DNA of 64,000 nucleotides, taken from NCBI GenBank assembly GCA_030524745.1, contig JAUNGC010000013.1, positions 1 to 64,000 on the forward strand, in the 5' to 3' direction. Made by a program: the position numbers and the translations under genes. Shown piece after piece: positions 42,920-52,095 of this stretch. This stretch comes from Eubacteriales bacterium. Its GTDB lineage: Bacteria > Bacillota > Clostridia > Lachnospirales > Lachnospiraceae. How positions within the stretch are numbered: position 1 is the first letter of the stretch; the number at the start of each line of letters is the position of its first letter. The notes under the pieces are model-generated. The model had not been told where the DNA came from. It saw only the letters and a program-made list of their open reading frames with translations, and ran no database searches.

Positions 42920-43672
42920 ATGAAAAAATTTCTCTTAATATTAGGTATGGCGACCTGTCTTTTGGGCATGACAGCTTGCGGCGAAGAAGCGGATGTGTCC
43001 GCAGAAGGGGTCTCTGCGGAAGAACTTGAAGCTGCTTATACCGGTCTTGGCATTGAAGAGTACGTGGCAAGCCTGGATGATATTGTCGAACAGAATGCGC
43101 AGAGTCAGGTTGCGGGCAATGCGGTCTATGAGATGGGACTTACCGCCTGGGAAGCGGCAAAAGAGGATCTCGGCACGTTTAACGGCATCACGGGTCATAC
43201 GATCACGAGTGACGGGGAAGAGATGACAGTCACGATGGATATCGACGGCGAATTTTACGACGCGCAGATGATCATGGTGATTGATACCGCAAGCTATGTA
43301 CCTACAAGCATCACCGTAAATGTCAGCAAGCCTATGAGCGAACTGATGACAAACGCGGCGCTTAATACCTTACTTGGCATGGGAACCGTATTTATTGTTC
43401 TGATTTTGATTGCCGGACTGATCAGTTGCTTCAGATTTATTTCCGTTCTGGAAAAGAAGGCTGCTGACAAGAAGGCGAAGAAGACGGCGCAGAGCGCGCC
43501 TGCGGCAGAACCTGTCGCGGCGGTTCCTGTTGTGGAAACGGTGGAAGAGGACGATTGCGAACTGGTTGCTGTTATCGCTGCGGCGATTGCGGCGAGCGAA
43601 GGCGCGGCGAGCACGGACGGATTTGTTGTAAGAAGCATCAAACGCCGTGCAGGAAAATGGCAGAAAGCCTGA
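42920..43672 (+). CDS. OadG-type gamma subunit with N-terminal lipoprotein-like domain
   Basis: 250 residues, far longer than common OadG proteins. Start MKKFLLILGMATCLLGMTAC is a lipoprotein-type signal with Cys20. Residues 25-150 form an extra outer domain (VTMDIDGEFYDAQMIMVID). The gamma part begins with the membrane helix LLGMGTVFIVLILIAGLISC (about 156-176), then a Pro/Ala linker and the typical end DDCELVAVIAAAIAAS with GFVVRSIKRR. It should anchor the carboxyltransferases to OadB. The fusion of outer domain and OadG is unusual. Confidence 0.85.
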   Translation: MKKFLLILGMATCLLGMTACGEEADVSAEGVSAEELEAAYTGLGIEEYVASLDDIVEQNAQSQVAGNAVYEMGLTAWEAAKEDLGTFNGITGHTITSDGEEMTVTMDIDGEFYDAQMIMVIDTASYVPTSITVNVSKPMSELMTNAALNTLLGMGTVFIVLILIAGLISCFRFISVLEKKAADKKAKKTAQSAPAAEPVAAVPVVETVEEDDCELVAVIAAAIAASEGAASTDGFVVRSIKRRAGKWQKA

Positions 43673-43708
43673 AAATAATAATTGAATCATTCATAGGAGG
43701 ATTTCATA

Positions 43709-44086
43709 ATGAAAAATTATACCATTACCGTTAATGGCAACGTATATGATGTAGTAGTAGAAGAAGGCGCTAATACCGGCGCACCCGTAGCGGCTCCCAA
43801 AGCAGCGCCCAAGGCGGCTCCGAAGGCTCCCGTAGCAGCAGCAAAAACCGCGGCAGCGGCAGGCGCAGCAGGCAGCATTGAAGTAAAAGCGGGCGCGGCA
43901 GGCAAAGTATTTAAGCTGGATGCTTCCGTAGGACAGGCTGTGAAAGCCGGCGATCCTGTTGTTACCATCGAAGCGATGAAGATGGAAATTCCTGTTGTAG
44001 CACCTCAGGATGGTACTGTTGCAAGCATCAACGTAGCGGTTGGCGATGCGATCGAAGCAGGCGCTGTTCTTGCAACTTTAAACTAA
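43709..44086 (+). CDS. Biotin carrier (biotinyl domain) protein
   Basis: 125 residues. An Ala/Pro/Lys-rich flexible linker (about 22-55) leads to a biotinyl domain with the attachment motif EAMKMEIP; the biotinylated lysine is K91. It carries CO2 from a carboxyltransferase to OadB. GGAGG precedes the ATG. It equals the 1.3S subunit of transcarboxylase or the carrier of sodium-pump decarboxylases. Confidence 0.95.
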   Translation: MKNYTITVNGNVYDVVVEEGANTGAPVAAPKAAPKAAPKAPVAAAKTAAAAGAAGSIEVKAGAAGKVFKLDASVGQAVKAGDPVVTIEAMKMEIPVVAPQDGTVASINVAVGDAIEAGAVLATLN

Positions 44087-44139
44087 TCCGGAACCGGCAT
44101 TGCGCCGGGATCTGACTACTAACACAGGAGGTCAACAAA

Positions 44140-45291
44140 ATGTCTTATATTATGACTACATTGGACAACCTGATTCATCAGACCGCGTTTTTCAACATGA
44201 CATGGGGAAATGTGCTGATGATTTTAGTGGCTTGCGTCTTTTTATATCTGGCAATTGCCAAAGGATTTGAGCCGCTGCTTCTTGTTCCAATTGCATTTGG
44301 TATGCTGTTAGTGAATATCTATCCGGATATCATGCTTCATCCGGAGGATTCCGCTAACGGTGTGGGCGGTTTATTGTATTACTTCTATATTCTGGATGAA
44401 TGGGCGATCCTGCCGTCGCTGATTTTCATGGGCGTAGGCGCTATGACGGACTTTGGTCCGCTGATTGCCAATCCCAAGAGTTTCCTTCTGGGCGCTGCGG
44501 CGCAGTTCGGTATTTTCGCCGCTTATTTCGGCGCGATCGGCCTTGGCTTCAACGATAAGGCTGCCGCTGCAATTTCCATCATCGGCGGCGCCGACGGTCC
44601 TACCTCCATTTTCCTTTGCGGCAAACTGGGGCAGACCGCGATCATGGGACCGATCGCCGTTGCGGCATATTCCTATATGTCCCTGGTGCCGATCATTCAG
44701 CCCCCGATCATGAAACTTCTGACCACAGAAGAGGAAAGAAAGATCAAAATGGAACAGCTTCGTCCGATTTCCAAGCTGGAGAAAATTCTGTTCCCTATCA
44801 TTGTAACGATTGTTGTTTGTCTGATTCTGCCTACCACAGCGCCCCTTGTCGGCATGCTGATGCTGGGTAACCTGTTCCGCGAGAGCGGCGTGGTAAGACA
44901 GTTGGCGGATACGGCGTCCAATGCGTTGATGTACATCGTGGTTATTCTGCTGGGTACTTCCGTTGGCGCGACGACAAGTGCGGAAGCATTTTTGAACTGG
45001 TCCACGATCAAGATCGTCATTCTGGGTCTGATCGCATTCGCGTTCGGTACTGCGGCCGGCGTTCTTTTCGGTAAGATCATGTGCAAGGCAACCGGAGGCA
45101 AGGTGAATCCGCTGATCGGTTCTGCAGGCGTATCTGCGGTTCCTATGGCGGCCCGCGTATCCCAGAAGGTGGGCGCTGAGTCTGATCCCACCAACTTCCT
45201 GCTGATGCATGCGATGGGACCTAACGTTGCCGGCGTTATCGGAACTGCGGTTGCAGCCGGTACATTCATGGCTATTTTCGGAGTATTCTGA
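44140..45291 (+). CDS. oadB: Sodium-pump decarboxylase beta subunit
   Basis: 383 residues, about nine to eleven membrane segments. Family marks: [22 protein letters not shown], the conserved [15 protein letters not shown] with the sodium- and proton-coupling Asp, and [22 protein letters not shown]. It removes CO2 from carboxybiotin and uses the energy to export Na+. CAGGAGGTC precedes the ATG. All other subunits of the complex are in the same operon. Confidence 0.95.
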   Translation: MSYIMTTLDNLIHQTAFFNMTWGNVLMILVACVFLYLAIAKGFEPLLLVPIAFGMLLVNIYPDIMLHPEDSANGVGGLLYYFYILDEWAILPSLIFMGVGAMTDFGPLIANPKSFLLGAAAQFGIFAAYFGAIGLGFNDKAAAAISIIGGADGPTSIFLCGKLGQTAIMGPIAVAAYSYMSLVPIIQPPIMKLLTTEEERKIKMEQLRPISKLEKILFPIIVTIVVCLILPTTAPLVGMLMLGNLFRESGVVRQLADTASNALMYIVVILLGTSVGATTSAEAFLNWSTIKIVILGLIAFAFGTAAGVLFGKIMCKATGGKVNPLIGSAGVSAVPMAARVSQKVGAESDPTNFLLMHAMGPNVAGVIGTAVAAGTFMAIFGVF

Positions 45292-45351
45292 TTCCGAGAG
45301 ACAACGTAGACGGTTACTTATAACAACAAAATTTTCATGGAGGTAAAGATA

Positions 45352-46758
45352 ATGCCTGAACAGAAACCGATTAAAATTACGGAAACAGTTCTTCGTGATG
45401 CGCATCAGTCCCTGATTGCGACCAGAATGCCCACCGAGTTCATGCTTCCTATCGTTGATAAAATGGATAAGGTTGGTTACCACTCCGTAGAGTGCTGGGG
45501 CGGAGCGACCTTCGACGCTTCCCTTCGTTTCCTGAAGGAAGATCCCTGGGAGAGACTCAGAAAGCTTCGCGCAGGCTTTAAGAATACAAAGCTTCAGATG
45601 CTTTTCAGAGGCCAGAATATTCTGGGTTATCGTCACTATGCGGACGATGTGGTGGAATATTTTGTACAGAAATCAATCGCAAACGGTATTGATATCATCC
45701 GTATTTTCGACTGCTTAAACGATATCCGCAATCTGGAATGCGCTGTAAAAGCATGTAATAAGGAAGGCGGACATGCGCAGATCGCTCTTTCCTACACGTT
45801 GGGCGATGCGTACACGCTGGACTACTGGATGAACATTGCGAAGGAAATCGAGGCTATGGGCGCGGATTCCATCTGTATCAAGGATATGGCTGGTCTGCTC
45901 GTACCTTATGAGGCTTCCAAACTCATCACCGCGATGAAGAGCGCTACCAAGCTGCCGATCCAGTTGCATACCCATTATACGTCCGGCGTTGCCAGCATGA
46001 CTTACTTAAAGGCTGTTGAAGCGGGCGTTGACGTGATCGACTGTGCAATGTCTCCTTTTGCGCTGGGAACCTCCCAGCCCGCTACGGAAGTTATGGCTGA
46101 GACCTTTAAAGGAACTCCTTATGATCCCGGCTTTGATCAGAACCTGCTCGCAGAGATCGCTGACTATTTCCGTCCTTACAGAGAAGAGTGCTTAAAGACC
46201 GGCCTGCTGGATCCCAAGGTATTGGGCGTAAACATCAAGACGCTGATGTACCAGGTGCCTGGCGGTATGCTTTCCAACATGGTGAGCCAGTTGAAAGAGC
46301 AGAACGCAAGCGATAAATATGACGAAGTGCTCCAGGAGATCCCGAGAGTTCGTAAAGACTTCGGCGAGCCGCCGCTCGTTACGCCTTCTTCCCAGATCGT
46401 TGGTACACAGGCTGTATTCAACGTGCTGATGGGCGAGAGATATAAGATGGCTACCGGCGAGACAAAGGATCTGCTTTCCGGTAAATACGGCAAGACGGTG
46501 AAGCCTTTCAATGCGGAAGTGCAGAAGAAGGTTATCGGCGATGCGGAAGTGATCACCTGCCGTCCGGCAGATCTGATTCCGAACGAACTTGAGAAGATCG
46601 AGAACGAAATGAAACAGTGGAAACAGCAGGATGAAGACGTTCTTTCTTACGCGCTGTTCCCTCAGGTTGCAGTTGACTTCTTCAAGTATCGCCAGGCTCA
46701 GCAGGAAAAAGTGGATATGACACAGGCTGATACCAAGAATGCGGCTTATCCGGTTTGA
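45352..46758 (+). CDS. Oxo-acid-type carboxyltransferase subunit (OadA/PycB/5S-like)
   Basis: 468 residues from ATG 45352, with GGAGG (45339-45343) 8 bases ahead. TIM-barrel carboxyltransferase: ETVLRDAHQSLIATRM (metal and catalytic residues), YHSVECWGGATFDASLRFL, IRIFDCLNDIRNLECAV, SICIKDMAGLL, PIQLHTHYTSG, then the post-barrel domain NIKTLMYQVPGGMLSNM. It lacks its own biotin domain, unlike many OadA proteins, and must use the separate carrier. Substrate is oxaloacetate or pyruvate. Confidence 0.93.
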   Translation: MPEQKPIKITETVLRDAHQSLIATRMPTEFMLPIVDKMDKVGYHSVECWGGATFDASLRFLKEDPWERLRKLRAGFKNTKLQMLFRGQNILGYRHYADDVVEYFVQKSIANGIDIIRIFDCLNDIRNLECAVKACNKEGGHAQIALSYTLGDAYTLDYWMNIAKEIEAMGADSICIKDMAGLLVPYEASKLITAMKSATKLPIQLHTHYTSGVASMTYLKAVEAGVDVIDCAMSPFALGTSQPATEVMAETFKGTPYDPGFDQNLLAEIADYFRPYREECLKTGLLDPKVLGVNIKTLMYQVPGGMLSNMVSQLKEQNASDKYDEVLQEIPRVRKDFGEPPLVTPSSQIVGTQAVFNVLMGERYKMATGETKDLLSGKYGKTVKPFNAEVQKKVIGDAEVITCRPADLIPNELEKIENEMKQWKQQDEDVLSYALFPQVAVDFFKYRQAQQEKVDMTQADTKNAAYPV

Positions 46759-46804
46759 GAATTGCTGCAGAGCGATCGTGTGATGGAAAATGAATAAAAG
46801 CTAC

Positions 46805-46837
46805 AACGGACAGATGCTTCGGCGTCTGTCCGTTTTT
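46805..46837 (+). terminator. Terminator of the decarboxylase operon
   Basis: AACGGACAGATGC (46805-46817), loop TTCG, GCGTCTGTCCGTT (46822-46834, one G-U pair), then T-run. Confidence 0.93.
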
Positions 46838-46934
46838 ATTCGTTGACATGCGGCGTTATTATCGGTAAAATATATTTTGGGTATTCAGGCATGTGGTAAG
46901 GCATATTATCGGTTATGATGCAGAGGATTTTGGG

Positions 46935-47867
46935 ATGGACAACAGAAACGACATTATTTCACGAATCAATGAGAAATATTCCCGCATGAGTAAAGGACAC
47001 AAAGCGATAGCGGCATATATCATAGATCATTATGATCAGGCGGTTTTTATGACCGCTGCCAAAATGGGGGAAGAACTTCATATCAGTGAATCCACGGTGG
47101 TGCGTTTTGCCTCAGGCCTGGGATATGACGGTTATCCGCAGATGCAGGAAGCGTTGGCGGTGTGGGTGAAGGGAAAATTGAACGCCGTGGAAACCATGGA
47201 CGTCAAGTATTCCAACAGCACCCAGTCTGAAGTTCTGACTTCTGTGTTGTCCAGCGATATTGAGAAAATCCGTCATACGATTGAACATCTGGATCCGGTA
47301 GCTTTTGAAACGGCGGCAGAGCTGATTCTGGAGGCCAGAACGGTTTATATTCTGGGAATCAGAAGCTGTCAGCCGCTGGCTGATTTCCTGGCCTTTTATC
47401 TGAGTATGATACGGGGAAATGTGGTTCAGATCAAGACGACCAGCACGAGCGAAGTGTTCGAGCAGATGATCCGCATCAATGAAGAAGATTGTATTATCGG
47501 AATCAGCTTTCCGAGATATTCCATGCGGACACTGAAGGCGATGGAATTTGCAAACGACAGAAACGCCAAGGTGATTACGCTTACGGACAGCGTACATTCT
47601 CCGATGAATCTTTACTCGTCCTGTAATCTGCTGGCCAGAAGCGATATGGTGTCCATCGTGGATTCGCTTGTGGCGCCGCTTTCCGTGATCAATGCGCTTG
47701 TGGTTGCGCTGTGTTTAAAACAACCGGATGTGGTGAAATCGAATCTGGAAACGCTGGAAGGCGCATGGAACAACTATCAGGTCTATTTAAACGACGAGAT
47801 CAATTTTATTAACGAAGACTCCATGTTTGCGAATACATTTAGAAAAAAGGACGGGGAATCCCTTTGA
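46935..47867 (+). CDS. RpiR/MurR family transcription regulator (HTH plus SIS domain)
   Basis: 310 residues from ATG 46935; a start 14 codons earlier is possible but lacks a ribosome binding site. HTH_6 domain about 1-77 with MTAAKMGEELHISESTVVRFA and LGYDGYPQMQEAL. The SIS sugar-phosphate domain (about 110-260) has VYILGIRSCQPLADFLAFYL, EEDCIIGISFPRYSMRTLKA and AKVITLTDSVHSP. It should sense a phosphosugar or similar ligand. It leads an operon with a flavoprotein, cmk, ispH and an S1 protein. Confidence 0.9.
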   Translation: MDNRNDIISRINEKYSRMSKGHKAIAAYIIDHYDQAVFMTAAKMGEELHISESTVVRFASGLGYDGYPQMQEALAVWVKGKLNAVETMDVKYSNSTQSEVLTSVLSSDIEKIRHTIEHLDPVAFETAAELILEARTVYILGIRSCQPLADFLAFYLSMIRGNVVQIKTTSTSEVFEQMIRINEEDCIIGISFPRYSMRTLKAMEFANDRNAKVITLTDSVHSPMNLYSSCNLLARSDMVSIVDSLVAPLSVINALVVALCLKQPDVVKSNLETLEGAWNNYQVYLNDEINFINEDSMFANTFRKKDGESL

Positions 47868-47881
47868 CAGGGGAGAAACAG

Positions 47882-49153
47882 ATGAAAAAGGAAATTGCGG
47901 TGGTCGGCGGCGGCGCTGCCGGTATGATGGCCGCTTACGCGGCGTCTCTGGGAGACAGTCATGTGACCATCTATGAAAAGAATGAAAAATTAGGGAAAAA
48001 GATTTACATTACGGGCAAAGGACGATGCAATGTGACGAACGCCTGCGATACGGAAAGTCTGTTTGCCAGCGTGATCAGGAATCCCAAATTTCTGTACAGC
48101 GCCTTTTACGGCTTTGATAACCGGAAGACGATGGATTTCTTTGAACAGGAAGGCTGTTCTTTAAAGACGGAGCGGGGAGACAGGGTATTTCCTGTGTCGG
48201 ATCATGCTTCGGATATTATCAGGACGCTGGAGAACGTTCTGAAAAAGCGAAAAGTGGATATCTGTCTGCAGACAGAGGTAAAAAGCGTTTTAACGGTGAA
48301 AAAAGCGGAAGCGGATGGGACGGACCACGAGCAGACTACGGTCTGCGGTCTTGAACTGCGCGGCGGAAGACGGGTTAAAGCGGATGCCGTTATTTTGGCG
48401 ACGGGCGGCCTTTCCTATCCGGCGACGGGATCGACCGGAGACGGATACCGGATGGCGGAAGAACTTTCTCATACGGTAGTGTCCTGCAGTCCCTCTCTTG
48501 TACCTTTTGAAACGGCGGAAGAGTGGTGCCGCGATTTGCAGGGACTGGCCCTTAAAAATGTGGAAGTTTCCATGGAATCCGGCGGCAGAGAAGTTTATCG
48601 CGGATTCGGAGAAATGCTTTTTACCCATTTTGGCGTCAGCGGTCCGCTCATCCTGAGCGCCAGCAGCTTTTATAAAGGGAAAGACTGCCGGCTGTATTTG
48701 AATTTAAAGCCGGCGTTGGACCTGGAACAGTTGGATAAGCGTCTGGTCCGGGACTTTGAAGCGAATAAAAACAGAAATTTTAAAAACGCTCTGGACGGTC
48801 TGTTTCCAGCGCGGCTGATTCCTGTCATGATCGGCTTGTCCGGCATTGATCCGGAAAAAAAGGTACATGAAATTACGCGGCAGGAACGGAGAGCGTTTGC
48901 CGCGCTGATCCGGCATGTGCCGGTGACTGTTACGGGAACGAGGAATTTTAAAGAAGCGATTATCACCAGAGGCGGCGTCAAGGTGCAGGAGATAAATCCT
49001 TCCACGATGGAATCAAAACTGGCAGGAGGCCTGTATTTTGCGGGCGAACTGCTGGATGTGGACGCGTTGACAGGCGGTTTTAATCTGCAGATCGCCTGGT
49101 CCACCGGATATCTGGCGGGAGAGAGCGCTGGCGGGATGAGGATGGAAGAATAA
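47882..49153 (+). CDS. HI0933/BaiN-family NAD(P)/FAD-dependent oxidoreductase
   Basis: 423 residues from ATG 47882, which has GGGGAGAAACAG ahead; a TTG at 47864 overlapping the regulator gene is less likely. FAD-binding VVGGGAAGMMAAYAA, then KKIYITGKGRCNVTN, ILATGGLSYPATGSTGDG and the C-terminal GLYFAGELLDVDALTGGFN with LQIAWSTG, all typical of the HI0933 group. Members include BaiN, a bile-acid enzyme, but most have no known substrate. It sits between rpiR and cmk, a common Clostridia order. Confidence 0.92.
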   Translation: MKKEIAVVGGGAAGMMAAYAASLGDSHVTIYEKNEKLGKKIYITGKGRCNVTNACDTESLFASVIRNPKFLYSAFYGFDNRKTMDFFEQEGCSLKTERGDRVFPVSDHASDIIRTLENVLKKRKVDICLQTEVKSVLTVKKAEADGTDHEQTTVCGLELRGGRRVKADAVILATGGLSYPATGSTGDGYRMAEELSHTVVSCSPSLVPFETAEEWCRDLQGLALKNVEVSMESGGREVYRGFGEMLFTHFGVSGPLILSASSFYKGKDCRLYLNLKPALDLEQLDKRLVRDFEANKNRNFKNALDGLFPARLIPVMIGLSGIDPEKKVHEITRQERRAFAALIRHVPVTVTGTRNFKEAIITRGGVKVQEINPSTMESKLAGGLYFAGELLDVDALTGGFNLQIAWSTGYLAGESAGGMRMEE

Positions 49154-49217
49154 ATCCTGTGATTGGTTATGGAGTGAACGGCAGAAGAAATTCGGAAGAA
49201 AAGGAAGGACTGTATTT

Positions 49218-49886
49218 ATGAGTTATAGTATTGCAATAGACGGGCCGGCAGGAGCCGGAAAGAGCACGATTGCGAAAATGATTGCGCGGCAAATGGGCTG
49301 TATCTATGTGGATACGGGAGCGATGTACCGCGCCATGGCGCTGTTTATGATCCGGAATAAAATTTCGCCTCAGGATGGCAATGCTATTTCGGAAAAATGC
49401 AGGGAAGCGGATATCACCATCCGTTATGAAAACAAGGAACAGGTGGTATTTTTAAACGGAGAAAATGTAAACGGGCTGATCCGGACGGAGGAAGTGGGAA
49501 AGATGGCCTCTTCCAGTTCCAAAAATGCGGATGTACGCGCAAAGCTGGTGGAACTGCAGCGAAAGCTGGCCGAAAGCAGCGACATCATAATGGACGGCCG
49601 GGATATCGGCACCTGCGTGCTCCCTGACGCAACGGTCAAAATTTATCTGACCGCTTCTTCCGGCGTGCGGGCAAAAAGAAGATATGACGAATTGACCGCA
49701 AAAGGGGAACCCTGTGATTATGCGACGATAGAAGCGGATATCATCCAGAGGGATCATCAGGATATGACAAGAGAGATTTCTCCGCTGAAACAGGCGGACG
49801 ATGCGGTTTTGGTCGATACTTCCGACATGACAATTGAAGAAGCGGTGGAGACGATTATTACCATTTGTCGGCAGAAGTGTTTTTAA
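49218..49886 (+). CDS. cmk: Cytidylate kinase
   Basis: 222 residues. P-loop AIDGPAGAGKSTIAKMIA, CMP-binding YVDTGAMYRAMALF, DIIMDGRDIGTCVLPDA and the lid RDHQDMTREISPLKQADDA. It phosphorylates CMP and dCMP. AAGGAAGG precedes the ATG. It is followed by ispH and an S1-domain gene, a conserved Clostridia cluster. Confidence 0.97.
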   Translation: MSYSIAIDGPAGAGKSTIAKMIARQMGCIYVDTGAMYRAMALFMIRNKISPQDGNAISEKCREADITIRYENKEQVVFLNGENVNGLIRTEEVGKMASSSSKNADVRAKLVELQRKLAESSDIIMDGRDIGTCVLPDATVKIYLTASSGVRAKRRYDELTAKGEPCDYATIEADIIQRDHQDMTREISPLKQADDAVLVDTSDMTIEEAVETIITICRQKCF

Positions 49887-49961
49887 CGGCCGGGAAAGGG
49901 AACGGATGCCGGCGGACTATATCAGTCCCTCTTCAGGCGCATCTTTCAGGAGGATTTTGAA

Positions 49962-50810
49962 ATGGAAATAATGCTGGCAAAAAGCGCAGGCTTTTGTTTT
50001 GGCGTCAAAAGAGCGGTGGAGACAGTTTATGATCTGACGGATACCGGAGAAAAAATTTACACCTTCGGACCGATTATCCATAACGAACAGGTGGTGGCGG
50101 ATCTGGAAGAAAAAGGCGTGCAGGTCATCGAGAGCGAGAAAGAGTTACAGACGCTGCGAGAGGGAACCGTTGTCATCCGGTCTCACGGCGTGCCCAAAAG
50201 CGTATATGAATTGATTGAAAAGCAGGGACTCAGATGCGTGGACGCAACCTGCCCGTTTGTCAGAAGAATTCATAAGATTGTGGAAAAGGAAAGCGCGGAA
50301 GGAAAGCAGATCCTGATTATCGGAAACGCGGGACATCCGGAGGTGGAGGGCATCATGGGATGGTCTCATACGCCGGCGCTTGTCGCGGAAACAAAAGAGG
50401 AGATTGCAAAACTGCAGTGCAGCAAAGAAAAAAAAGTCTGCATTGTATCGCAGACGACATTTAACTACAATAAATTTCAAGAATTAGTTGAAATTTTCTC
50501 CGAAAGAGGGTATGATATTAGTGTTGTGAATACTATCTGTAACGCAACTGAGGAAAGACAGACCGAGGCAAGAGAGATTGCTGCCAAAGTTGATGCTATG
50601 ATAGTAATAGGAGGTAAGCACAGTTCCAACACCAGGAAGCTGTATGAAATATGCAGCCGGGAGTGTGTCGACACCTATTTTATACAGACACTGGATGACT
50701 TGCATTTAGAACTACCTAAATCTGTCCGACTAGTGGGTATTACAGCCGGGGCATCTACCCCGAATAAAATCATCGAGGAGGTTCAAAATTATGTCAGAAT
50801 TAACTTTTGA
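49962..50810 (+). CDS. ispH: 4-hydroxy-3-methylbut-2-enyl diphosphate reductase
   Basis: 282 residues. The three cluster-binding cysteines appear in SAGFCFGVKRAV, CVDATCPFV and NTICNATEERQ; HxxH-like substrate contacts are in THSHG-type RSHGVP and GNAGHPEVEG; the end has AGASTPNKIIEEV. It is the last enzyme of the MEP isoprenoid pathway. GGAGG precedes the ATG. The stop lies inside the next gene (20-base overlap). In several Clostridia IspH and the S1 protein are one polypeptide; here they are separate frames. The last third of the gene is visibly more AT-rich than the first part. Confidence 0.96.
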   Translation: MEIMLAKSAGFCFGVKRAVETVYDLTDTGEKIYTFGPIIHNEQVVADLEEKGVQVIESEKELQTLREGTVVIRSHGVPKSVYELIEKQGLRCVDATCPFVRRIHKIVEKESAEGKQILIIGNAGHPEVEGIMGWSHTPALVAETKEEIAKLQCSKEKKVCIVSQTTFNYNKFQELVEIFSERGYDISVVNTICNATEERQTEAREIAAKVDAMIVIGGKHSSNTRKLYEICSRECVDTYFIQTLDDLHLELPKSVRLVGITAGASTPNKIIEEVQNYVRINF

Positions 50811-51945
50811 ACAGATGCTGGAAGCATCACTGAAAACAATACATGCAGGAGAGGTAGTCGAAGGTACGGTCATTGATGTGAAGCCTGAAGAAGTGGTACT
50901 GAACATCGGATATAAGTCCGACGGTATTCTTACAAAGAATGAATATTCCAACGATTCAAGCGTAGACATGACTAACGTCGTGAAACCTGGTGACACGATG
51001 GAAGTAAAAGTGCTGAAAGTAAACGACGGCGAAGGCCAGGTGCTTCTGACCTACAAGAGACTTGCAGCAGACAGAGGCAATAAGAGAATCGAAGAAGCGT
51101 TTAACAGCCATGAAGTGCTCAAGGCGAAGGTGGCGCAGGTTCTGGACGGCGGACTGATCGTCGTGGTGGAAGAAGTGAGAATCTTCATCCCCGCAAGCCT
51201 TGTTTCCGACACTTACGAGAAGGATCTGACCAAGTATGCAGATCAGGAGATCGAATTTGTAATCAGCGAGTACAATCCGAAGAGAAGAAGATATATCGGC
51301 GACCGCAAGCAGCTCATCGTTGCAAGAAAAGCGAAGCTGCAGGAAGAACTCTTTGCAAGAATTAAAGAAGGCGATGTTGTGGAAGGCACCGTGAAGAATG
51401 TGACAGATTTTGGCGCATTCATCGATCTCGGCGGCGCGGACGGACTGCTTCACATCTCTGAGATGTCCTGGGGCAGAATCGAACATCCCAAGAAGGTGTT
51501 CAAGGTTGGCGAGAAGCTGAACGTTCTGATTAAGGAAATCAATGGCAATAAGATCGCGCTGAGCCTTAAGTTTGAAGATCAGAATCCCTGGAAAGATGCT
51601 GATGTGAAATATGCGGTAGGCAATGTGGTTACCGGTAAGGTGGCAAGAATGACCGACTTCGGCGCATTCGTTGAACTGGAACCCGGCATTGACGCACTGC
51701 TTCATGTTTCTCAGATTGCGAAAGAGCACATCGAGAAGCCCGCTGACGTGCTGAAGGTTGGCGAGGAAGTTACCGCAAAAGTGGTGGATTTTAACGAAGC
51801 GGACAAGAAGATCAGCTTAAGCATCAAAGCTTTGCTGGCTCCCGAACCGAAGAAAGAAGCAGAGGCTCCTGCTGAAGACGATGCGGAAGTGGTATCCGTT
51901 GATATCGAAGCCGTAATCGCAAACCAGGAAGCAGAGGAAGAATAA
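50791..51945 (+). CDS. S1 RNA-binding domain protein (bS1-like)
   Basis: 384 residues with four S1 repeats starting near 17 (GEVVEGTVIDVKPEEVVLN), 108 (VLKAKVAQVLDGGLIVV), 192 (GDVVEGTVKNVTDFGAFIDL) and 277 (GNVVTGKVARMTDFGAFVEL), and an acidic tail. The last two repeats hold the conserved GLLHISEMSW and ALLHVSQIA. It binds mRNA and resembles the short bS1 forms of Firmicutes. GGAGG in the ispH 3' end serves its ATG. A strong hairpin terminator follows the stop. Confidence 0.93.
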   Translation: MSELTFEQMLEASLKTIHAGEVVEGTVIDVKPEEVVLNIGYKSDGILTKNEYSNDSSVDMTNVVKPGDTMEVKVLKVNDGEGQVLLTYKRLAADRGNKRIEEAFNSHEVLKAKVAQVLDGGLIVVVEEVRIFIPASLVSDTYEKDLTKYADQEIEFVISEYNPKRRRYIGDRKQLIVARKAKLQEELFARIKEGDVVEGTVKNVTDFGAFIDLGGADGLLHISEMSWGRIEHPKKVFKVGEKLNVLIKEINGNKIALSLKFEDQNPWKDADVKYAVGNVVTGKVARMTDFGAFVELEPGIDALLHVSQIAKEHIEKPADVLKVGEEVTAKVVDFNEADKKISLSIKALLAPEPKKEAEAPAEDDAEVVSVDIEAVIANQEAEEE

Positions 51946-51946
51946 A

Positions 51947-51980
51947 GCAAAACAGCGAGCCAAAAGGCTCGCTGTTTTGC
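51947..51980. terminator. Perfect 15-bp hairpin terminator after the S1 gene
   Basis: GCAAAACAGCGAGCC (51947-51961), loop AAAA, GGCTCGCTGTTTTGC (51966-51980). The T-run inside the 3' arm and the A-run inside the 5' arm make it able to work in both directions. Confidence 0.85.
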
Positions 51981-52020
51981 GCTACGCTGCGATGAGCAGG
52001 GCGAATTGCAGCGGTTCCAT
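51954..52020. repeat. Tandem repeat copy 1 (67 bp, contains hairpin)
   Basis: From AGCGAGCC to GCGGTTCCAT. It equals copy 2 at 52027-52093 except for 3 bases. Each copy carries the GCGAGCC/GGCTCGC hairpin and a GCTGC/GCAGC pair further on. Confidence 0.9.
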
Positions 52021-52026
52021 AAGGAA

Positions 52027-52093
52027 AGCGAGCCGAAAGGCTCGCTGTTTTGCGCTACGCTGCGATGAGCAAAGCGAATTGCAGCGGTTCCAT
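52027..52093. repeat. Tandem repeat copy 2 (67 bp, contains hairpin)
   Basis: Second copy of the unit at 51954-52020, 6 bases later. It abuts the end of the Rpn nuclease remnant at 52096. Confidence 0.9.
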
Positions 52094-52095
52094 TT

